Shown here piece after piece: positions 49,287-59,450 of a stretch of DNA of 64,000 nt. This DNA comes from Sphingomonas sp. OV641 (GTDB lineage Bacteria; Pseudomonadota; Alphaproteobacteria; Sphingomonadales; Sphingomonadaceae): positions 124,001 through 188,000 of the forward strand of contig NZ_FNZB01000003.1 in assembly GCF_900109205.1 (NCBI RefSeq), written 5' to 3'. Below the pieces are notes generated by a model. It was not told the origin of the DNA and did not search any database. It worked only from the letters and a program-made list of their open reading frames with translations. The translations under genes were made by a program, and so were the position numbers. Every line of letters begins with the position of its first letter. Position 1 is the first letter of the stretch.

Positions 49287-52200
49287 ATGTCGAAAACCTC
49301 GATGAAGGCGCTGACACAGGCGCTCGCTGACCGGCTGACCAAAGGCGCTCTGCCGGGTGAACTAAACGGGTTCGGACCACAGGAGCAGGTTGACGCCGCC
49401 GCCTTCCTGGCAGGGACCGCTCAGGTGCGGGCGCCGGGCACCGCTGCGGTCGCGTTGGAGACGCTGCCCGGCGATGGGCCGCAGCGTCGCATGCGGCTGG
49501 CGATCGTCAACGATGACATGCCGTTCCTGGTTGATTCGATCGCCGGCGCAATCGGCGATCATGACATCGCCATCGATCGCATCATCCACCCGGTGGTGCC
49601 GGTGCGGCGGGACGCGGACGGCGTTCTTGAGGGAGTAGACGACGGCGGCTCACCCGAATCGATGATCTACATCGAAACGGAGCGCGCCGACGCGCGCGAT
49701 CGGCGCGAGTTGATCGACGCATTGGTCAGTGATCTTGCCAATGTCCGCGCCGCGGTGGCCGACTGGCGCCGGATGCAGGCAACGCTGGCGGCCGATGCGG
49801 CAACGATCGAGGATACGGGCGGCGACCATGAGGGCGCGGCGCTGATGCGGTGGTTCCTCGACCGGCATTTCACGCTGCTCGGCCATGAGCGCTGGATGGC
49901 GGACGGCGCCGTCGATGGCGAGCCGTTGGGCATCGCGCGCAGCGCGCATGAGCCGCCGCTGCTTGCCGAACGCTCCCGCCGGCTGGCCATTGATTATTTC
50001 GCCAGTGGCAAGGCAGCTCCGCTGCTCCTGAAATCCAGCCTCATCTCTCCCGTCCACCGCCGTGTGCCGCTGGACCTGGTTGTGGCGCCGATCCATCGCG
50101 GGGCAAAGATTGCCGGCCTGTCGATCCATGCGGGGCTGTGGACATCGGCCGCGCTGAAGGCTCCGCCGCGCAGCGTGCCCGTGCTGCGGCAGCGATTGGC
50201 TGATCTGGAGGCGAAGCTGGACTTCGATCCGACCGGCCACACCGGCAAGGCGCTGACCCATGCGATGGCGACACTGCCGCATGACCTGGTGACGGCCGTC
50301 TCTGCGGACGCCGTAGAGGAATTGGCGCTGACGGCGATGAGCCTCGCGGATCGGCCCCGGCCGAAGCTGGTGCTGGTCCGATCGGCCCTGGGTCGCCATC
50401 TGTTTGCGTTCGTCTGGCTGCCGCGTGATGACGTTTCCACCACCCGGCGCGTCGCGATCGGCGACATGCTGGCGGAGGCGGCGAATGGCAGCATCCTGAA
50501 CTGGTCGATCGCGCTGGAGGACGGCCGGGTCGCGCTGATCCGCTATACCATCGATCTGCGCCAATCGGGCGTGATGCCCGAAGTAGAGCCGCTGGACGCG
50601 CGGCTCGAGAAGATGGTGCGCGGCTGGGAGCGCGAGGTCGAGGCGGCACTGGCGGATCGTATCGCGCCATCGCGTGCGGCACGGCTCGCAATCCGCTGGG
50701 CGGGTGCATTCCCGCTCAATTATCGCAACATCTCGACTGCGGAGGAAGCGGCCGAGGACGTGCTTCGGGTGTCCGAGCTCGCCGACGAGAGCGACCGCGC
50801 GGTGCACATCTATCCGCCTGCTCCGGGCGCCGATCATCGGCTGAAGATTTACAAATCGCATGGCGCGCTCGCGCTCTCCGAAGCAGTCCCTGTGCTGGAG
50901 AATTTCGGTTATCGCGTGATTGGCGAGCTGCCGACGCGACTTCGCGAGGACAGCGACAGCTTCGTTCACGATTTCATCGTTCAGCCGCAAGGTGACGTCG
51001 CGAACATCGATCGCGACGTACTGGAAGGCGCCATCACCGCCGTTCTGAAGGGGGCGGCAGAGAACGATTCGCTGAACCGTCTCATGCTGATGGCCGGCCT
51101 AACGCCGTCCGCCGTGCTGCTGTATCGGGCCTGGTTCCGTTACTTGCGACAGGCAGGGCTGACCTATGGCCTGACCACTGTTGCGGAGGCGCTTGGCCGC
51201 GCACCCATGCTGGCCAAGGCTCTGATCAACCGCTTCACGTTGGCGCACGATCCCAACGCCACGGGCGATGTGGACGCGATCGATGCGGAGATCGCCACCG
51301 GGCTCGATGCCGTGACGGCGATCGATGATGATCGTATTCTGCGCGCGTTCAAGGCGGTGATTGGCGCGACTCTGCGGACCAACGCCTTTGCGCCGGCAGC
51401 GGCGGAGGCGCTGGCCTTCAAGCTCGACAGCAGCCGCATCCCGGGTCTGCCGGCGCCGCTGCCATGGCGCGAAGTGTGGGTCTATTCGCCGCGCGTGGAA
51501 GGTATCCACCTGCGCGCCGGACCGGTCGCGCGCGGGGGCCTGCGCTGGTCCGACCGCAGGGACGATTTCCGGACGGAGATCCTTGGCCTGATGAAGGCTC
51601 AGCGCGTCAAAAACGCCGTGATCGTGCCAACCGGTGCCAAGGGCGGGTTCTACCCGAAGCAGCTGCCCAATCCTGCAAGCGATCGCGATGCATGGATGGC
51701 GGAGGGAACGGAGAGCTATCGCATCTTCATCCGCACCTTGCTGTCGATCACCGACAATATCGTTGCCGGCAAGGTCGTGCATCCGGAGGGCGTGCGCGTT
51801 CACGATGGCGAGGATCCGTATTTCGTCGTGGCGGCGGACAAGGGAACCGCGACGTTCAGCGACGTCGCCAATGCCATCGCGCTGGATCGCGGCTTCTGGC
51901 TGGGCGACGCCTTCGCCAGCGGCGGCAGCCAGGGCTATGACCATAAGGCGATGGGCATTACCGCCAAGGGCGCCTGGGTATCCGTGCAGCGTCACTTTGC
52001 CGAGCGCGGCGTGGACGTGCAGAAGGACGTCATCCGCGTGGTCGGCTGCGGCGACATGTCGGGCGACGTATTCGGCAACGGCATGCTCCTGTCTCAGACG
52101 CTAAAGATCGTCGCAGCGTTTGATCACCGTCACATCTTCCTCGATCCCGATCCCGATCCGTCGAAGAGCTGGACGGAGCGCGCGCGGCTGTTCAGCCTGC

Positions 52201-53909
52201 CGCGATCGAGCTGGGAAGAATACGACAAGGGCCTGATCTCGGCCGGCGGCGGCGTTTTCCCGCGCAGCGCCAAGACGATCCGTCTGACCCCAGAGGTGAA
52301 GGCGGCGCTGGGCGTGAGCGCGGACGAGATGGAGCCGGCGGCGCTGATCTCCGGGATACTCAAGGCACCGGTAGACCTGATCTGGTTCGGTGGCATCGGC
52401 ACCTATGTGAAGGCGGCGTCGGAGAACAATGCCGCGGTGGGCGATCCGGCCAACGACCGTCTGCGCGTCGATGCGGAGGATGTTCGCGCCACGGCGATCG
52501 GCGAGGGCGCGAACCTGGGTGTCACGCAGGCCGCTCGCATCGCGTTCGCGGCACAGGGCGGCCGGATCAACACCGACTTTATCGACAATTCGGCCGGCGT
52601 GGATTGTTCAGACAATGAAGTGAACATCAAGATCGCGCTCAATCGCGAAATGGCGGAGGGGCGGCTGTCGTTCGATGATCGCAACGTGCTGCTGGGTGCG
52701 ATGACGGACGATGTGGCACATCTGGTACTGGAGGATAACCGCCTCCAGACGCTGGCCTTGTCGATTGCCGAGCGTGGCGGTGTGCGTGCCGTGCCCAGCT
52801 TCGTGCGGGCGATCGAGATCTTCGAGGCGGCGGGTCGCCTCGATCGCCGTGTCGAGGGGCTGGCGGGCAACGAGGATCTGCTGCGCCGCGCTGCCGAGGG
52901 CAAGGGGCTGACCCGGCCCGAACTCGCTGTGCTGCTGTCCACCGCCAAGCTTGCGCTGCAGGATGCGATCGAAGCGGCAGGGCTGGGGGCGGATCCGCTG
53001 CTCCAGCCGGATCTTCGCGCCGCTTTCCCGGGCGAAATGCAAGAGCGGTTTGGCAATGCCATCGACCATCACCAGCTGCGCGGCGAGATCGTCGCCACCA
53101 AGCTTGCCAACCGTATCGTCAACCGGATCGGTATCCTGAACCCGTTCGAACTGGCCGAAGAGGAAGGCGCGGCGCTGGGCGACGTTGCCGCCATGTTCGT
53201 GGTGGTCGAACGGCTGTTCGATCTCGGCACGCTGTGGCGCGACATCGAAACGGGGAGCATGTCCGAGGACGGCCGTATCGCCCTGTTCGACGGTGTGGCG
53301 CGCGCCGTACGATCGCAAGTCGCCGACCTGCTGCGCGTGGTCGCGCCCGGCACCTTGCCCAGCGAGGTTCTGGAGCGGATCGGAAAGGGCGTCGCCCGGC
53401 TGCAGGGGCAGGCAAGTGAGCTGCTGTTGCAGGAGGCGCGGGCGGAAAGCGCGCGCATGGCCGACAAGCTGGCGGCGGCAGGCGCGCCTGAGTCTCTGGC
53501 GGTACGCGTCGTCCGCTTGCACGAGATGGACGGTGCGATCGGTCTGGTCGATCTCAGCGCAAAGTCGCGGACGGACGAGACCGAGCTGACGCGCGCTTAT
53601 ACACGGCTGGGCGAAGCTTTGGGGCTGGACTGGGCGCAGGCGGCGGCGGCGCGGCTGGAGCCGTCCGATCCATGGGAGCGGCTGCTCGTGGCGGGGCTGG
53701 TGCGGGACTTCGAGCAGATGCGGCTCGACTTCCTGACGCGCGAAAAACCGCGCGATTCCAGCGCCGCGATCGACGCCTGGCTGGCCGAGAACGAGGCGCC
53801 GGTGGCGCGGTTTGCGGCGGTCATCAGCCGGGCGCGGCAGGCGAGCAGCCCGACGGCTGCCATGCTGGCGCAGGTCGCGGGGCAGGCGCGGATGTTGCTG
53901 GGACGGTAA
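49287..53909 (+). CDS. gdhB: NAD-dependent glutamate dehydrogenase, large type
   Basis: 1540 residues from the ATG at 49287; a longer reading from 49233 lacks support. This is the 180-kDa class: an N-terminal regulatory region with ACT-like and helical parts, then the catalytic core with RGGLRWSDRRDDFRTEILGL, NAVIVPTGAKGGFYPK and DPDPDPSKSWTERARL, and a helical C-terminus. It oxidises glutamate to 2-oxoglutarate and ammonia with NAD+. The length, slightly shorter than 1600, is normal for sphingomonads. Confidence 0.95.
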   Translation: MSKTSMKALTQALADRLTKGALPGELNGFGPQEQVDAAAFLAGTAQVRAPGTAAVALETLPGDGPQRRMRLAIVNDDMPFLVDSIAGAIGDHDIAIDRIIHPVVPVRRDADGVLEGVDDGGSPESMIYIETERADARDRRELIDALVSDLANVRAAVADWRRMQATLAADAATIEDTGGDHEGAALMRWFLDRHFTLLGHERWMADGAVDGEPLGIARSAHEPPLLAERSRRLAIDYFASGKAAPLLLKSSLISPVHRRVPLDLVVAPIHRGAKIAGLSIHAGLWTSAALKAPPRSVPVLRQRLADLEAKLDFDPTGHTGKALTHAMATLPHDLVTAVSADAVEELALTAMSLADRPRPKLVLVRSALGRHLFAFVWLPRDDVSTTRRVAIGDMLAEAANGSILNWSIALEDGRVALIRYTIDLRQSGVMPEVEPLDARLEKMVRGWEREVEAALADRIAPSRAARLAIRWAGAFPLNYRNISTAEEAAEDVLRVSELADESDRAVHIYPPAPGADHRLKIYKSHGALALSEAVPVLENFGYRVIGELPTRLREDSDSFVHDFIVQPQGDVANIDRDVLEGAITAVLKGAAENDSLNRLMLMAGLTPSAVLLYRAWFRYLRQAGLTYGLTTVAEALGRAPMLAKALINRFTLAHDPNATGDVDAIDAEIATGLDAVTAIDDDRILRAFKAVIGATLRTNAFAPAAAEALAFKLDSSRIPGLPAPLPWREVWVYSPRVEGIHLRAGPVARGGLRWSDRRDDFRTEILGLMKAQRVKNAVIVPTGAKGGFYPKQLPNPASDRDAWMAEGTESYRIFIRTLLSITDNIVAGKVVHPEGVRVHDGEDPYFVVAADKGTATFSDVANAIALDRGFWLGDAFASGGSQGYDHKAMGITAKGAWVSVQRHFAERGVDVQKDVIRVVGCGDMSGDVFGNGMLLSQTLKIVAAFDHRHIFLDPDPDPSKSWTERARLFSLPRSSWEEYDKGLISAGGGVFPRSAKTIRLTPEVKAALGVSADEMEPAALISGILKAPVDLIWFGGIGTYVKAASENNAAVGDPANDRLRVDAEDVRATAIGEGANLGVTQAARIAFAAQGGRINTDFIDNSAGVDCSDNEVNIKIALNREMAEGRLSFDDRNVLLGAMTDDVAHLVLEDNRLQTLALSIAERGGVRAVPSFVRAIEIFEAAGRLDRRVEGLAGNEDLLRRAAEGKGLTRPELAVLLSTAKLALQDAIEAAGLGADPLLQPDLRAAFPGEMQERFGNAIDHHQLRGEIVATKLANRIVNRIGILNPFELAEEEGAALGDVAAMFVVVERLFDLGTLWRDIETGSMSEDGRIALFDGVARAVRSQVADLLRVVAPGTLPSEVLERIGKGVARLQGQASELLLQEARAESARMADKLAAAGAPESLAVRVVRLHEMDGAIGLVDLSAKSRTDETELTRAYTRLGEALGLDWAQAAAARLEPSDPWERLLVAGLVRDFEQMRLDFLTREKPRDSSAAIDAWLAENEAPVARFAAVISRARQASSPTAAMLAQVAGQARMLLGR

Positions 53910-53915
53910 TCGGGG

Positions 53916-53949
53916 ATCGGCCTCTCTCCGGGCGGGAGGGGCCGATTTG
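53916..53949 (+). terminator. Hairpin after NAD-GDH
   Basis: ATCGGCC (53916-53922) pairs with GGCCGAT (53940-53946) enclosing CTCTC and GGGAG arms, followed by TTGCT. It starts 7 bases past the stop and fits a transcription end. Confidence 0.55.
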
Positions 53950-54414
53950 CTCGGCCGCTCGCGATAGCGGCGCGGCCTCTTGTTGGCGACGATTGGCCTG
54001 TATGCGGAGGTGATTGGCCTCGGCAGACCGGCGTGCGGCCATGCAGAGGAGAAAGCTGCCGGACCGTCCGGGATGCCGCAGCGATCATGTGGCGACGCCG
54101 ACGACGATTGCGCCCCTGGTTCCAGCGGCCATGAGCGAGAGCGCCGCGGGCGTCTGTCGGTATCGATCGGCCTGTATGCGGAGAGAAACGGCCTAGAGCG
54201 CGAGGCGGCTGGCCTCCGCGCAACTAGGGTTTGAGCCAGCCGGACGGATCCGCCTCCCCGGCCGAGGGCGAAGTCCGGCTGCGCAACAAAGTTGGCAGGC
54301 ACACCCGCTTTTTCCAATGCCTTCCCACCTGGACCCCGGCCTTCGCCGGGGAGGTGCTTCAAGGAGCCTGGGTCAACTCTCGGAGGTGCCGGGAGCGGCC
54401 CGGCACCCTTCCGA
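53950..54414. other. Gene-free stretch of about 465 bases with short repeats
   Basis: No convincing gene. GGCCTGTATGCGGAG occurs twice, near 53996 and 54171, about 175 bases apart, in similar context. A family B palindrome (54321-54361) ends the stretch. Confidence 0.5.
54321..54361. repeat. Dispersed palindrome, family B (copy 2)
   Basis: CCACCTGGACCCCGG-CCTTCG-CCGGGGAGGTGCTTC. CACCT and AGGTG arms pair beyond the CCCCGG/CCGGGG core. Same family as at 23.8, 56.1, 56.2, 58.7 and 63.9 kb. Confidence 0.8.
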
Positions 54415-55416
54415 TCAGTCGGCGACCCGCACGACCAATTTGCCGATCGCGCCGCGACCCTCCATCTTGGCGATCGCCTCGCCGCCCTTTTCGAACGGAA
54501 ACACTTCCGTCACGCGCGGCGCGATCTTGCCGTCGCGCCACAGATCGAACAGCCGGCGGATATTGGCGCGGTTATGCTCCGGCTCGCGCGCAGCATGAGC
54601 GCCCCAGAAGACGCCGCGGATGTCGCAGCTCTTGAGCAGGGTGAGGTTCAGCGCGATCTTCGGGATGCCGGCGGGGAAGCCGATCACCAGATAGCGACCC
54701 TCCCAGGCCATGGAGCGGAGCGCCGGCTCGGCATAATCGCCTCCGACCGCGTCATAGACGAGGTCGAAGCCGTTCTTGCCCGCCTTTTCCTTGAACGTGT
54801 CGGCCAGTGCCTTGCTCTCGTCCTTCGAAAAGGGCGCGCGGCCGTAGATGATGACGTCGTCGGCGCCGGCATCGCGCACCGCCTGCGCCTTTTCCTCGCT
54901 CGACACCGCGCCGACGACGTGCGCGCCGAAGGCCTTGCCGAGTTCGACCGCGGCGAGGCCGACGCCGCCCGCAGCGCCGAGCACCAGCAGCGTCTCGCCC
55001 TCCTTGATGTTGCCGCGATCGACCAGCGCGTGAATGGTCGTGCCATAGGTCAGCAGCATGGACGCGCCTTCCTCGAACGATCGCTCGTCAGGAATGGCGT
55101 AGATATTGTCGGCCTTCACCGCCAGCCTTTCGACCAGCGCGCCATTGCCGGTGTTGCCCATCACGCGATCGCCCGGCTTCCACGCCGTCACGCCTTCGCC
55201 GACGCTCTCGACCACGCCCGACATTTCGCCGCCCGGCGCAAAGGGGCGGGGCGGCTTGAACTGATATTTGTCCTGGATGATCAGCACGTCGGGAAAGTTG
55301 ATCGCGCAGGCCTTCACGGCGACGATCACTTCGCCGGGCTTCGCGACGGGATCGGGGAGCTCCCCGATCTCCAGCGTTTCAGGTCCGCCCGGCGCCTTCG
55401 ACAACAGTCCTCGCAT
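54415..55416 (-). CDS. NADPH:quinone oxidoreductase / zinc-free MDR-type reductase
   Basis: 333 residues of the medium-chain dehydrogenase/reductase fold. No zinc-binding cysteine pattern; [20 protein letters not shown] is the NADP(H) site, and [20 protein letters not shown] with [14 protein letters not shown] fits the quinone reductase subgroup. Substrate not known. It overlaps the leuD end by 38 bases on the same strand, an unusual junction, so transcription with leuD is likely. Confidence 0.85.
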   Translation of the reverse strand: MRGLLSKAPGGPETLEIGELPDPVAKPGEVIVAVKACAINFPDVLIIQDKYQFKPPRPFAPGGEMSGVVESVGEGVTAWKPGDRVMGNTGNGALVERLAVKADNIYAIPDERSFEEGASMLLTYGTTIHALVDRGNIKEGETLLVLGAAGGVGLAAVELGKAFGAHVVGAVSSEEKAQAVRDAGADDVIIYGRAPFSKDESKALADTFKEKAGKNGFDLVYDAVGGDYAEPALRSMAWEGRYLVIGFPAGIPKIALNLTLLKSCDIRGVFWGAHAAREPEHNRANIRRLFDLWRDGKIAPRVTEVFPFEKGGEAIAKMEGRGAIGKLVVRVAD

Positions 55417-56005
55417 CAGTCTCTCCCGCGATCCACGGCCGATGCTCGTCCAGCATCGCCTCGTATTTCGAAATCGCGGTATCCCTTGCCAGCGTCAGCC
55501 CGACCTCGTCCAGCCCCTCCATCAGGCATTGGCGACGGAACGGGTCCAACGCGAAGGTGAAGCGATCTTGAAAGGGCGTGGTGACCGTCATCGTCTCGAG
55601 GTCGATGGTGATCTCGTCCGTTTTGGCGACCTCGATCAGGCGGTCCACCGCCTCCTGCGGCAGAACAACGGGTACGATCCCGTTCTTGAACGCGTTACCG
55701 GAGAAAATGTCGGAGAAGCTGGGCGCGATCACTGCCTTGATGCCCAGATCGCCAAGCGCCCAGGCGGCGTGTTCACGGCTGGAGCCGCAGCCGAAATTGT
55801 CACCCGCGATGAGGATCGGGCTGCCGGCATAAGCGGGATCGTCGAAGATATTGCCGGGCTGCGCCCGCACCGTCTCGAACGCACCGCGCCCGAGGCCGGC
55901 GCGCGTAATGGTCTTCAGCCAATGCGCCGGGATGATGACATCGGTGTCGATGTTCTTGGCGCCCCAGGGATAAGCCTTGCCCGAGACAGTGCGAACCGGC
56001 TCCAT
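55379..56005 (-). CDS. leuD: 3-isopropylmalate dehydratase small subunit
   Basis: 208 residues. [14 protein letters not shown] and the swivel-domain motif [17 protein letters not shown] are those of LeuD. With LeuC it isomerises 2-isopropylmalate to 3-isopropylmalate. Its ATG overlaps the stop of a 35-codon gene by one base. Its stop lies 38 bases inside the following quinone reductase gene. No leuA or leuB in the window. Confidence 0.96.
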   Translation of the reverse strand: MEPVRTVSGKAYPWGAKNIDTDVIIPAHWLKTITRAGLGRGAFETVRAQPGNIFDDPAYAGSPILIAGDNFGCGSSREHAAWALGDLGIKAVIAPSFSDIFSGNAFKNGIVPVVLPQEAVDRLIEVAKTDEITIDLETMTVTTPFQDRFTFALDPFRRQCLMEGLDEVGLTLARDTAISKYEAMLDEHRPWIAGETDARTVVEGAGRT

Positions 56006-56112
56006 CAGCGCTGCCGCACCTTTGCCAGCACGGCCGGCTTGGCAATGGCGGCATAAGCAGCGACACCGCTCAGCAGCGAGCCTGCGATCAGCAGGACGAA
56101 TACTTTCTTCAT
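56005..56112 (-). CDS. 35-residue membrane or secreted peptide upstream of leuD
   Basis: Minus strand, ATG 56112 to TGA 56005: 35 residues beginning [20 protein letters not shown] and ending LAKVRQR. A hydrophobic core of about 18 residues fits a membrane anchor or signal sequence. A good ribosome site, AAGGGG, is 9 bases before the ATG. The stop shares a base with the leuD ATG (TGATG), so it is translationally coupled to leuD. It is too short for usual gene finding; the coding call rests on this spacing and the composition. Confidence 0.6.
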   Translation of the reverse strand: MKKVFVLLIAGSLLSGVAAYAAIAKPAVLAKVRQR

Positions 56113-56133
56113 GACGCTTTCCCCTTACTTCAC

Positions 56134-56163
56134 TTCGCCTCCCCGGCGAAGGCCGGGGCCCAG
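56134..56163. repeat. Dispersed palindrome, family B (copy 3, inverted)
   Basis: CGCCTCCCCGGCGAAGGCCGGGGCCCAG, the reverse complement of the consensus. It forms an inverted pair with copy 4 at 56211-56244 in the leuC to leuD gap. Confidence 0.8.
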
Positions 56164-56210
56164 CTGCGAAGGCCTAGTAACCTCCCGCAACGCCCATCAC
56201 CATCGTCTCC

Positions 56211-56244
56211 CTACTGGACCCCGGCCTTCGCCGGGGAAGTAGGG
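56211..56244. repeat. Dispersed palindrome, family B (copy 4)
   Basis: CTACTGGACCCCGGCCTTCG followed by CCGGGGAAGTAGG. Arms CTACT/AGTAG replace CACCT/AGGTG with a matching change on both sides, evidence that the stem is what is kept. Confidence 0.8.
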
Positions 56245-56260
56245 AAAGGAGCGGTTCATC

Positions 56261-57691
56261 CTACCCCATCAACTCACGAACATCGGCGAGGTGCCCTGTC
56301 ACCGCTGCCGCCGCGGCCATCGCGGGGGAGAGCAGGTGGGTGCGTGCGCCAGGACCCTGCCGGCCGACGAAATTGCGGTTCGAGGTGGAGGCGCAGCGTT
56401 CGCCCGGCGGTACCTTGTCCGGGTTCATCGCCAGGCACATCGAACAGCCGGGCTCACGCCATTCGAAGCCCGCCGAGGTAAAGATGCGGTCGAGGCCCTC
56501 GGCCTCCGCCTGGCGCTTCACCAGGCCGGATCCGGGCACCACCATGGCACGCACGCCAGCGGCGACATGCCGGCCCTCCGCCACGGCAGCCGCTGCCCGC
56601 AGATCCTCGATGCGGCTGTTGGTGCACGAGCCGATGAAGACATGCTGCACGGGCACGTCCTGCAATCGCGTGCCCGGCGTCAGGCCCATGTAATCGAGCG
56701 ACTTGCGCGCGGCTTCCCGCTTGGAGGCGTCGGCGAAGCTTTCCGGTTCGGGCACGGTGCCGGTGATCGACACCACATCCTCCGGGCTGGTGCCCCAGGT
56801 GAGCGCGGGGGCGATCTCCGAGGCGTCGATCAGCACGGTGCGGTCATAGGTCGCGCCAGGATCGGTGGCGAGCGTGCGCCACCAGGCGACGGCCTTGTCC
56901 CAATCCGCGCCCTTGGGCGCCATCGGCCGACCCTTGATGTATTCGAACGTGGTGTCGTCAGGCGCGATCATGCCGGCGCGCGCGCCAGCCTCGATCGACA
57001 TGTTGGCGACGGTCAGCCGCCCCTCCAGCGACATTTCGCGAATGACGTTGCCGGTATATTCGATGACATAGCCGGTCCCGCCCGCCGCGCCGATGCGGCC
57101 GATGATGGCGAGGATCACGTCCTTTGGCGTGACGCCGAAGCCGAGCGTGCCCTCGACCCGCACTTCCATCGTCTTCGACGGGCTGAGCAGCAGCGTCTGC
57201 GTGGCGAGCACATGCTCGACCTCGCTGGTGCCGATCCCGAACGCCAGCGCGCCGAGCGCGCCATGCGCCGAAGTGTGACTGTCACCGCAGACCACGGTTG
57301 TGCCGGGCAGGGTGAAGCCCTGTTCCGGGCCGACAACATGAACGATCCCCTGCTCGGCGGCGAGCGCATCGATATAGGGCACGCCGAACGCGGCGACATT
57401 CTGGCGCAGCGCCGACAATTGGGTCGCGCTTTCCGGATCGGCGATCGGCAGTTCGCGGCCCTCCGCGTCGACGCGGGGCGTGGTCGGCAGATTGTGGTCC
57501 GGGACGGCGAGCGTCAGGTCGGGGCGGCGAACCCGGCGGCCGGCGGCGCGAAGCCCCTCAAACGCTTGCGGGCTGGTAACCTCATGAACGAGGTGGCGAT
57601 CGATGTAGATCAGGCACGTCCCATCGTCGCGACGTTCGACGACATGGGCGGCCCAGACCTTTTCATACAAAGTAAGCGGACGACTGGCCAT
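56261..57691 (-). CDS. leuC: 3-isopropylmalate dehydratase large subunit
   Basis: 476 residues from the ATG at 57691 ([18 protein letters not shown]); a longer reading to 57904 runs into the repeat array. Aconitase-type motifs: [20 protein letters not shown], the [4Fe-4S] cysteines in [17 protein letters not shown] and [12 protein letters not shown], and [16 protein letters not shown]. It forms the isomerase with LeuD. A family B repeat pair and the 35-codon gene lie between the two. Confidence 0.96.
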   Translation of the reverse strand: MASRPLTLYEKVWAAHVVERRDDGTCLIYIDRHLVHEVTSPQAFEGLRAAGRRVRRPDLTLAVPDHNLPTTPRVDAEGRELPIADPESATQLSALRQNVAAFGVPYIDALAAEQGIVHVVGPEQGFTLPGTTVVCGDSHTSAHGALGALAFGIGTSEVEHVLATQTLLLSPSKTMEVRVEGTLGFGVTPKDVILAIIGRIGAAGGTGYVIEYTGNVIREMSLEGRLTVANMSIEAGARAGMIAPDDTTFEYIKGRPMAPKGADWDKAVAWWRTLATDPGATYDRTVLIDASEIAPALTWGTSPEDVVSITGTVPEPESFADASKREAARKSLDYMGLTPGTRLQDVPVQHVFIGSCTNSRIEDLRAAAAVAEGRHVAAGVRAMVVPGSGLVKRQAEAEGLDRIFTSAGFEWREPGCSMCLAMNPDKVPPGERCASTSNRNFVGRQGPGARTHLLSPAMAAAAAVTGHLADVRELMG

Positions 57692-57819
57692 AACGAGGCG
57701 CGCCTTAGACGAAGTTGCGCAACAAATGGAAGAGTAGAAGCTGTTCGCCGGCACAAAGATTGCGTGGGGTGTCCGTGATTTGGGTGCTTGGGTGAAGCAA
57801 GGGGCAGGGGCGCGCTGCG

Positions 57820-58610
57820 ATCGTCCGGCCGGGCTTGTGCCGGCATCCGGCTGACCCGCGAGTCTCACGCTGATCGGAGTTTGCGGCGGTCTGGATGCCG
57901 GCACGGAGCCGGCATGACGGGTTGAGGTGGTTGGTGTGCTCTTCGGGTGTCAGCGTTCGCGGGACCTTGGACCCCGGCGCGGGGCCGGGGTGACGGGGTG
58001 GTGGTGTATCGGGCTGGGCATTGCTCGTCATGACGGGCTTGTGCCGGCGGTCAGCTGGCCCGCGCTTCTCACGGTGGTCGGAGTGTGCGGAGGTCTGGAT
58101 GCCGGCACGGGGCCGGCATGACGGGGCGGGGAGGTTGGTGTGCCCCTCGGGTGTCAGCGTTCGCGGGACGTTGGACCCCGGCGCGGCACCGGGGTGACGG
58201 GTGGTGGTGTATCGGGTTGGGCATTGCTCGTCATGACGGGCTTGTGCTGGCGGTCAGCTGGCCCGCGCGTCTCACGTTGGTTGGCGTGTGCGGCGGTCTG
58301 GATGCCGGCACGGGGCCGGCATGACGGGTTGAGGCGGCTGGTGTGCTCCTGGGGTGTCAGCGTTCGCGGGACCTTGGACCCCGGCGCGGGGCCGGGGTGA
58401 CGGGGTGGTGGTGTATCGGGCTGCGCATTGCTTGTCATGACGGGCTTGTGCCGGCGGTCAGCTGGCCCGCGCTTCTCACGTTGGTTGGCGTGTGCGGAGG
58501 TCTGGATGCCGGCACGGGGCCGGCATGACGGGTTGAGGCGGTTGGTGTGCTCCTCGGGTGTCAGCGTTCGCGGGACGTTGGACCCCGGCGCGGGGCCGGG
58601 GTGACGGGGG
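57820..58610. repeat. Tandem array, 204-bp period, about 3.5 units, with palindromic cores (family C)
   Basis: The marker GGTCTGGATGCCGGCAC occurs at 57888, 58092, 58295 and 58499, and GCGGGAC at about 57959, 58163, 58366 and 58570, so the period is 203-204. Each unit has two hairpins: ATGCCGGC-ACGGG-GCCGGCAT and ACCCCGGC-GCGGG-GCCGGGGT, each followed by GACGGG. Some unit positions differ between copies. A single copy of the first hairpin is at 60959-60990. Confidence 0.9.
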
Positions 58611-58730
58611 CGCCGGGGCTCGGAATGTGGCGGTTTTTGCGCGTGATCTATCCAGTTTGATCCACTGCCCGGGCGACGGGCGGAGGCCAGTTGGGGAGCA
58701 AGGCTGGCAGCCGTACGGGCCGTTGCCGAC

Positions 58731-58773
58731 GCCTTCCCACCTGGGCCCCGGCCTTCGCCGGGGAGGCGCTTTT
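58731..58773. repeat. Dispersed palindrome, family B (copy 5)
   Basis: CCACCTGGGCCCCGG-CCTTCG-CCGGGGAGGCGCTTTT. It lies between the tandem array and the scoB stop. Confidence 0.8.
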
Positions 58774-58790
58774 CGGAGCGTTGATCAGAT

Positions 58791-59450
58791 CTAGAGCGCG
58801 ACTTCGTAGGAGGCTGTCGTCTTTGCAGCGATCTCGTCTGCGCTGACGCCGGGGGCCAGCTCCACGAGGCGGAACGCGCTCTGGTGATCCGGGCGCTGGA
58901 ACACCGCCAGGTCCGTCACGATCATGTCGACCACATTCTTGCCGGTCAGCGGCAGGGTGCAGGCGGGGATGAACTTGGGGCTGCCGTCCTTCGCCACATG
59001 CTCCATGACGACGATGATCTTCTTGACGCCGGCGACGAGATCCATCGCGCCGCCCATTCCCTTGATCATCTTGCCAGGGATCATCCAGTTGGCGATGTCG
59101 CCATTCTCGGCGACCTCCATTGCGCCCAGCACGGTCAGGTCGATGTGGCCGCCGCGGATCATCGCGAAACTCTGGTCGGAGCCGAAATAGACGCTGCTCG
59201 GCAGTTCGCTGATCGTCTGCTTGCCGGCGTTGATGAGATCGGGATCCTCTTCGCCCTCATAGGGGAAGGGGCCGATGCCGAGCATGCCATTCTCGCTTTG
59301 CAGCGTGACGGTGATCCCGGCGGGGATGTTGTTCGCCACCAGCGTCGGAATGCCGATGCCGAGGTTGACATAATAGCCGTCGCGCAGCTCCTTCGCGGCG
59401 CGCGCCGCCATCTGGTTGCGGTCCCAGCCCCTGGTCTGCCCGGTCATCAT
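58791..59450 (-). CDS. scoB: 3-oxoacid CoA-transferase subunit B
   Basis: 219 residues. The catalytic glutamate is E53 in [34 protein letters not shown] and [21 protein letters not shown] also fit. With subunit A it moves CoA from succinyl-CoA to a 3-oxoacid such as acetoacetate or 3-oxoadipate; which is used is not clear. Its ATG overlaps the scoA stop by 4 bases. Confidence 0.94.
   Translation of the reverse strand: MMTGQTRGWDRNQMAARAAKELRDGYYVNLGIGIPTLVANNIPAGITVTLQSENGMLGIGPFPYEGEEDPDLINAGKQTISELPSSVYFGSDQSFAMIRGGHIDLTVLGAMEVAENGDIANWMIPGKMIKGMGGAMDLVAGVKKIIVVMEHVAKDGSPKFIPACTLPLTGKNVVDMIVTDLAVFQRPDHQSAFRLVELAPGVSADEIAAKTTASYEVAL

Larger units (their letters stand above)
57692..58790. 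other. Gene-free stretch of about 1.1 kb holding a tandem array
   Basis: Between the leuC start and the scoB stop. The first 120 bases should hold the leuC promoter; no box is obvious. The rest is the array described separately and a family B copy. The short open frames inside it repeat each other and are not genes. Confidence 0.6.

Noticed and set aside
53672..54234. Short plus-strand frames near the NAD-GDH end
   Set aside because: They overlap the gdhB end or the hairpin and carry no motif.
57705..58528. Several short frames in the tandem array
   Set aside because: They translate the repeat itself and resemble one another.
57820..58610. CRISPR array
   Set aside because: The unit is 204 bases and all of it repeats; there are no unique spacers or cas genes.
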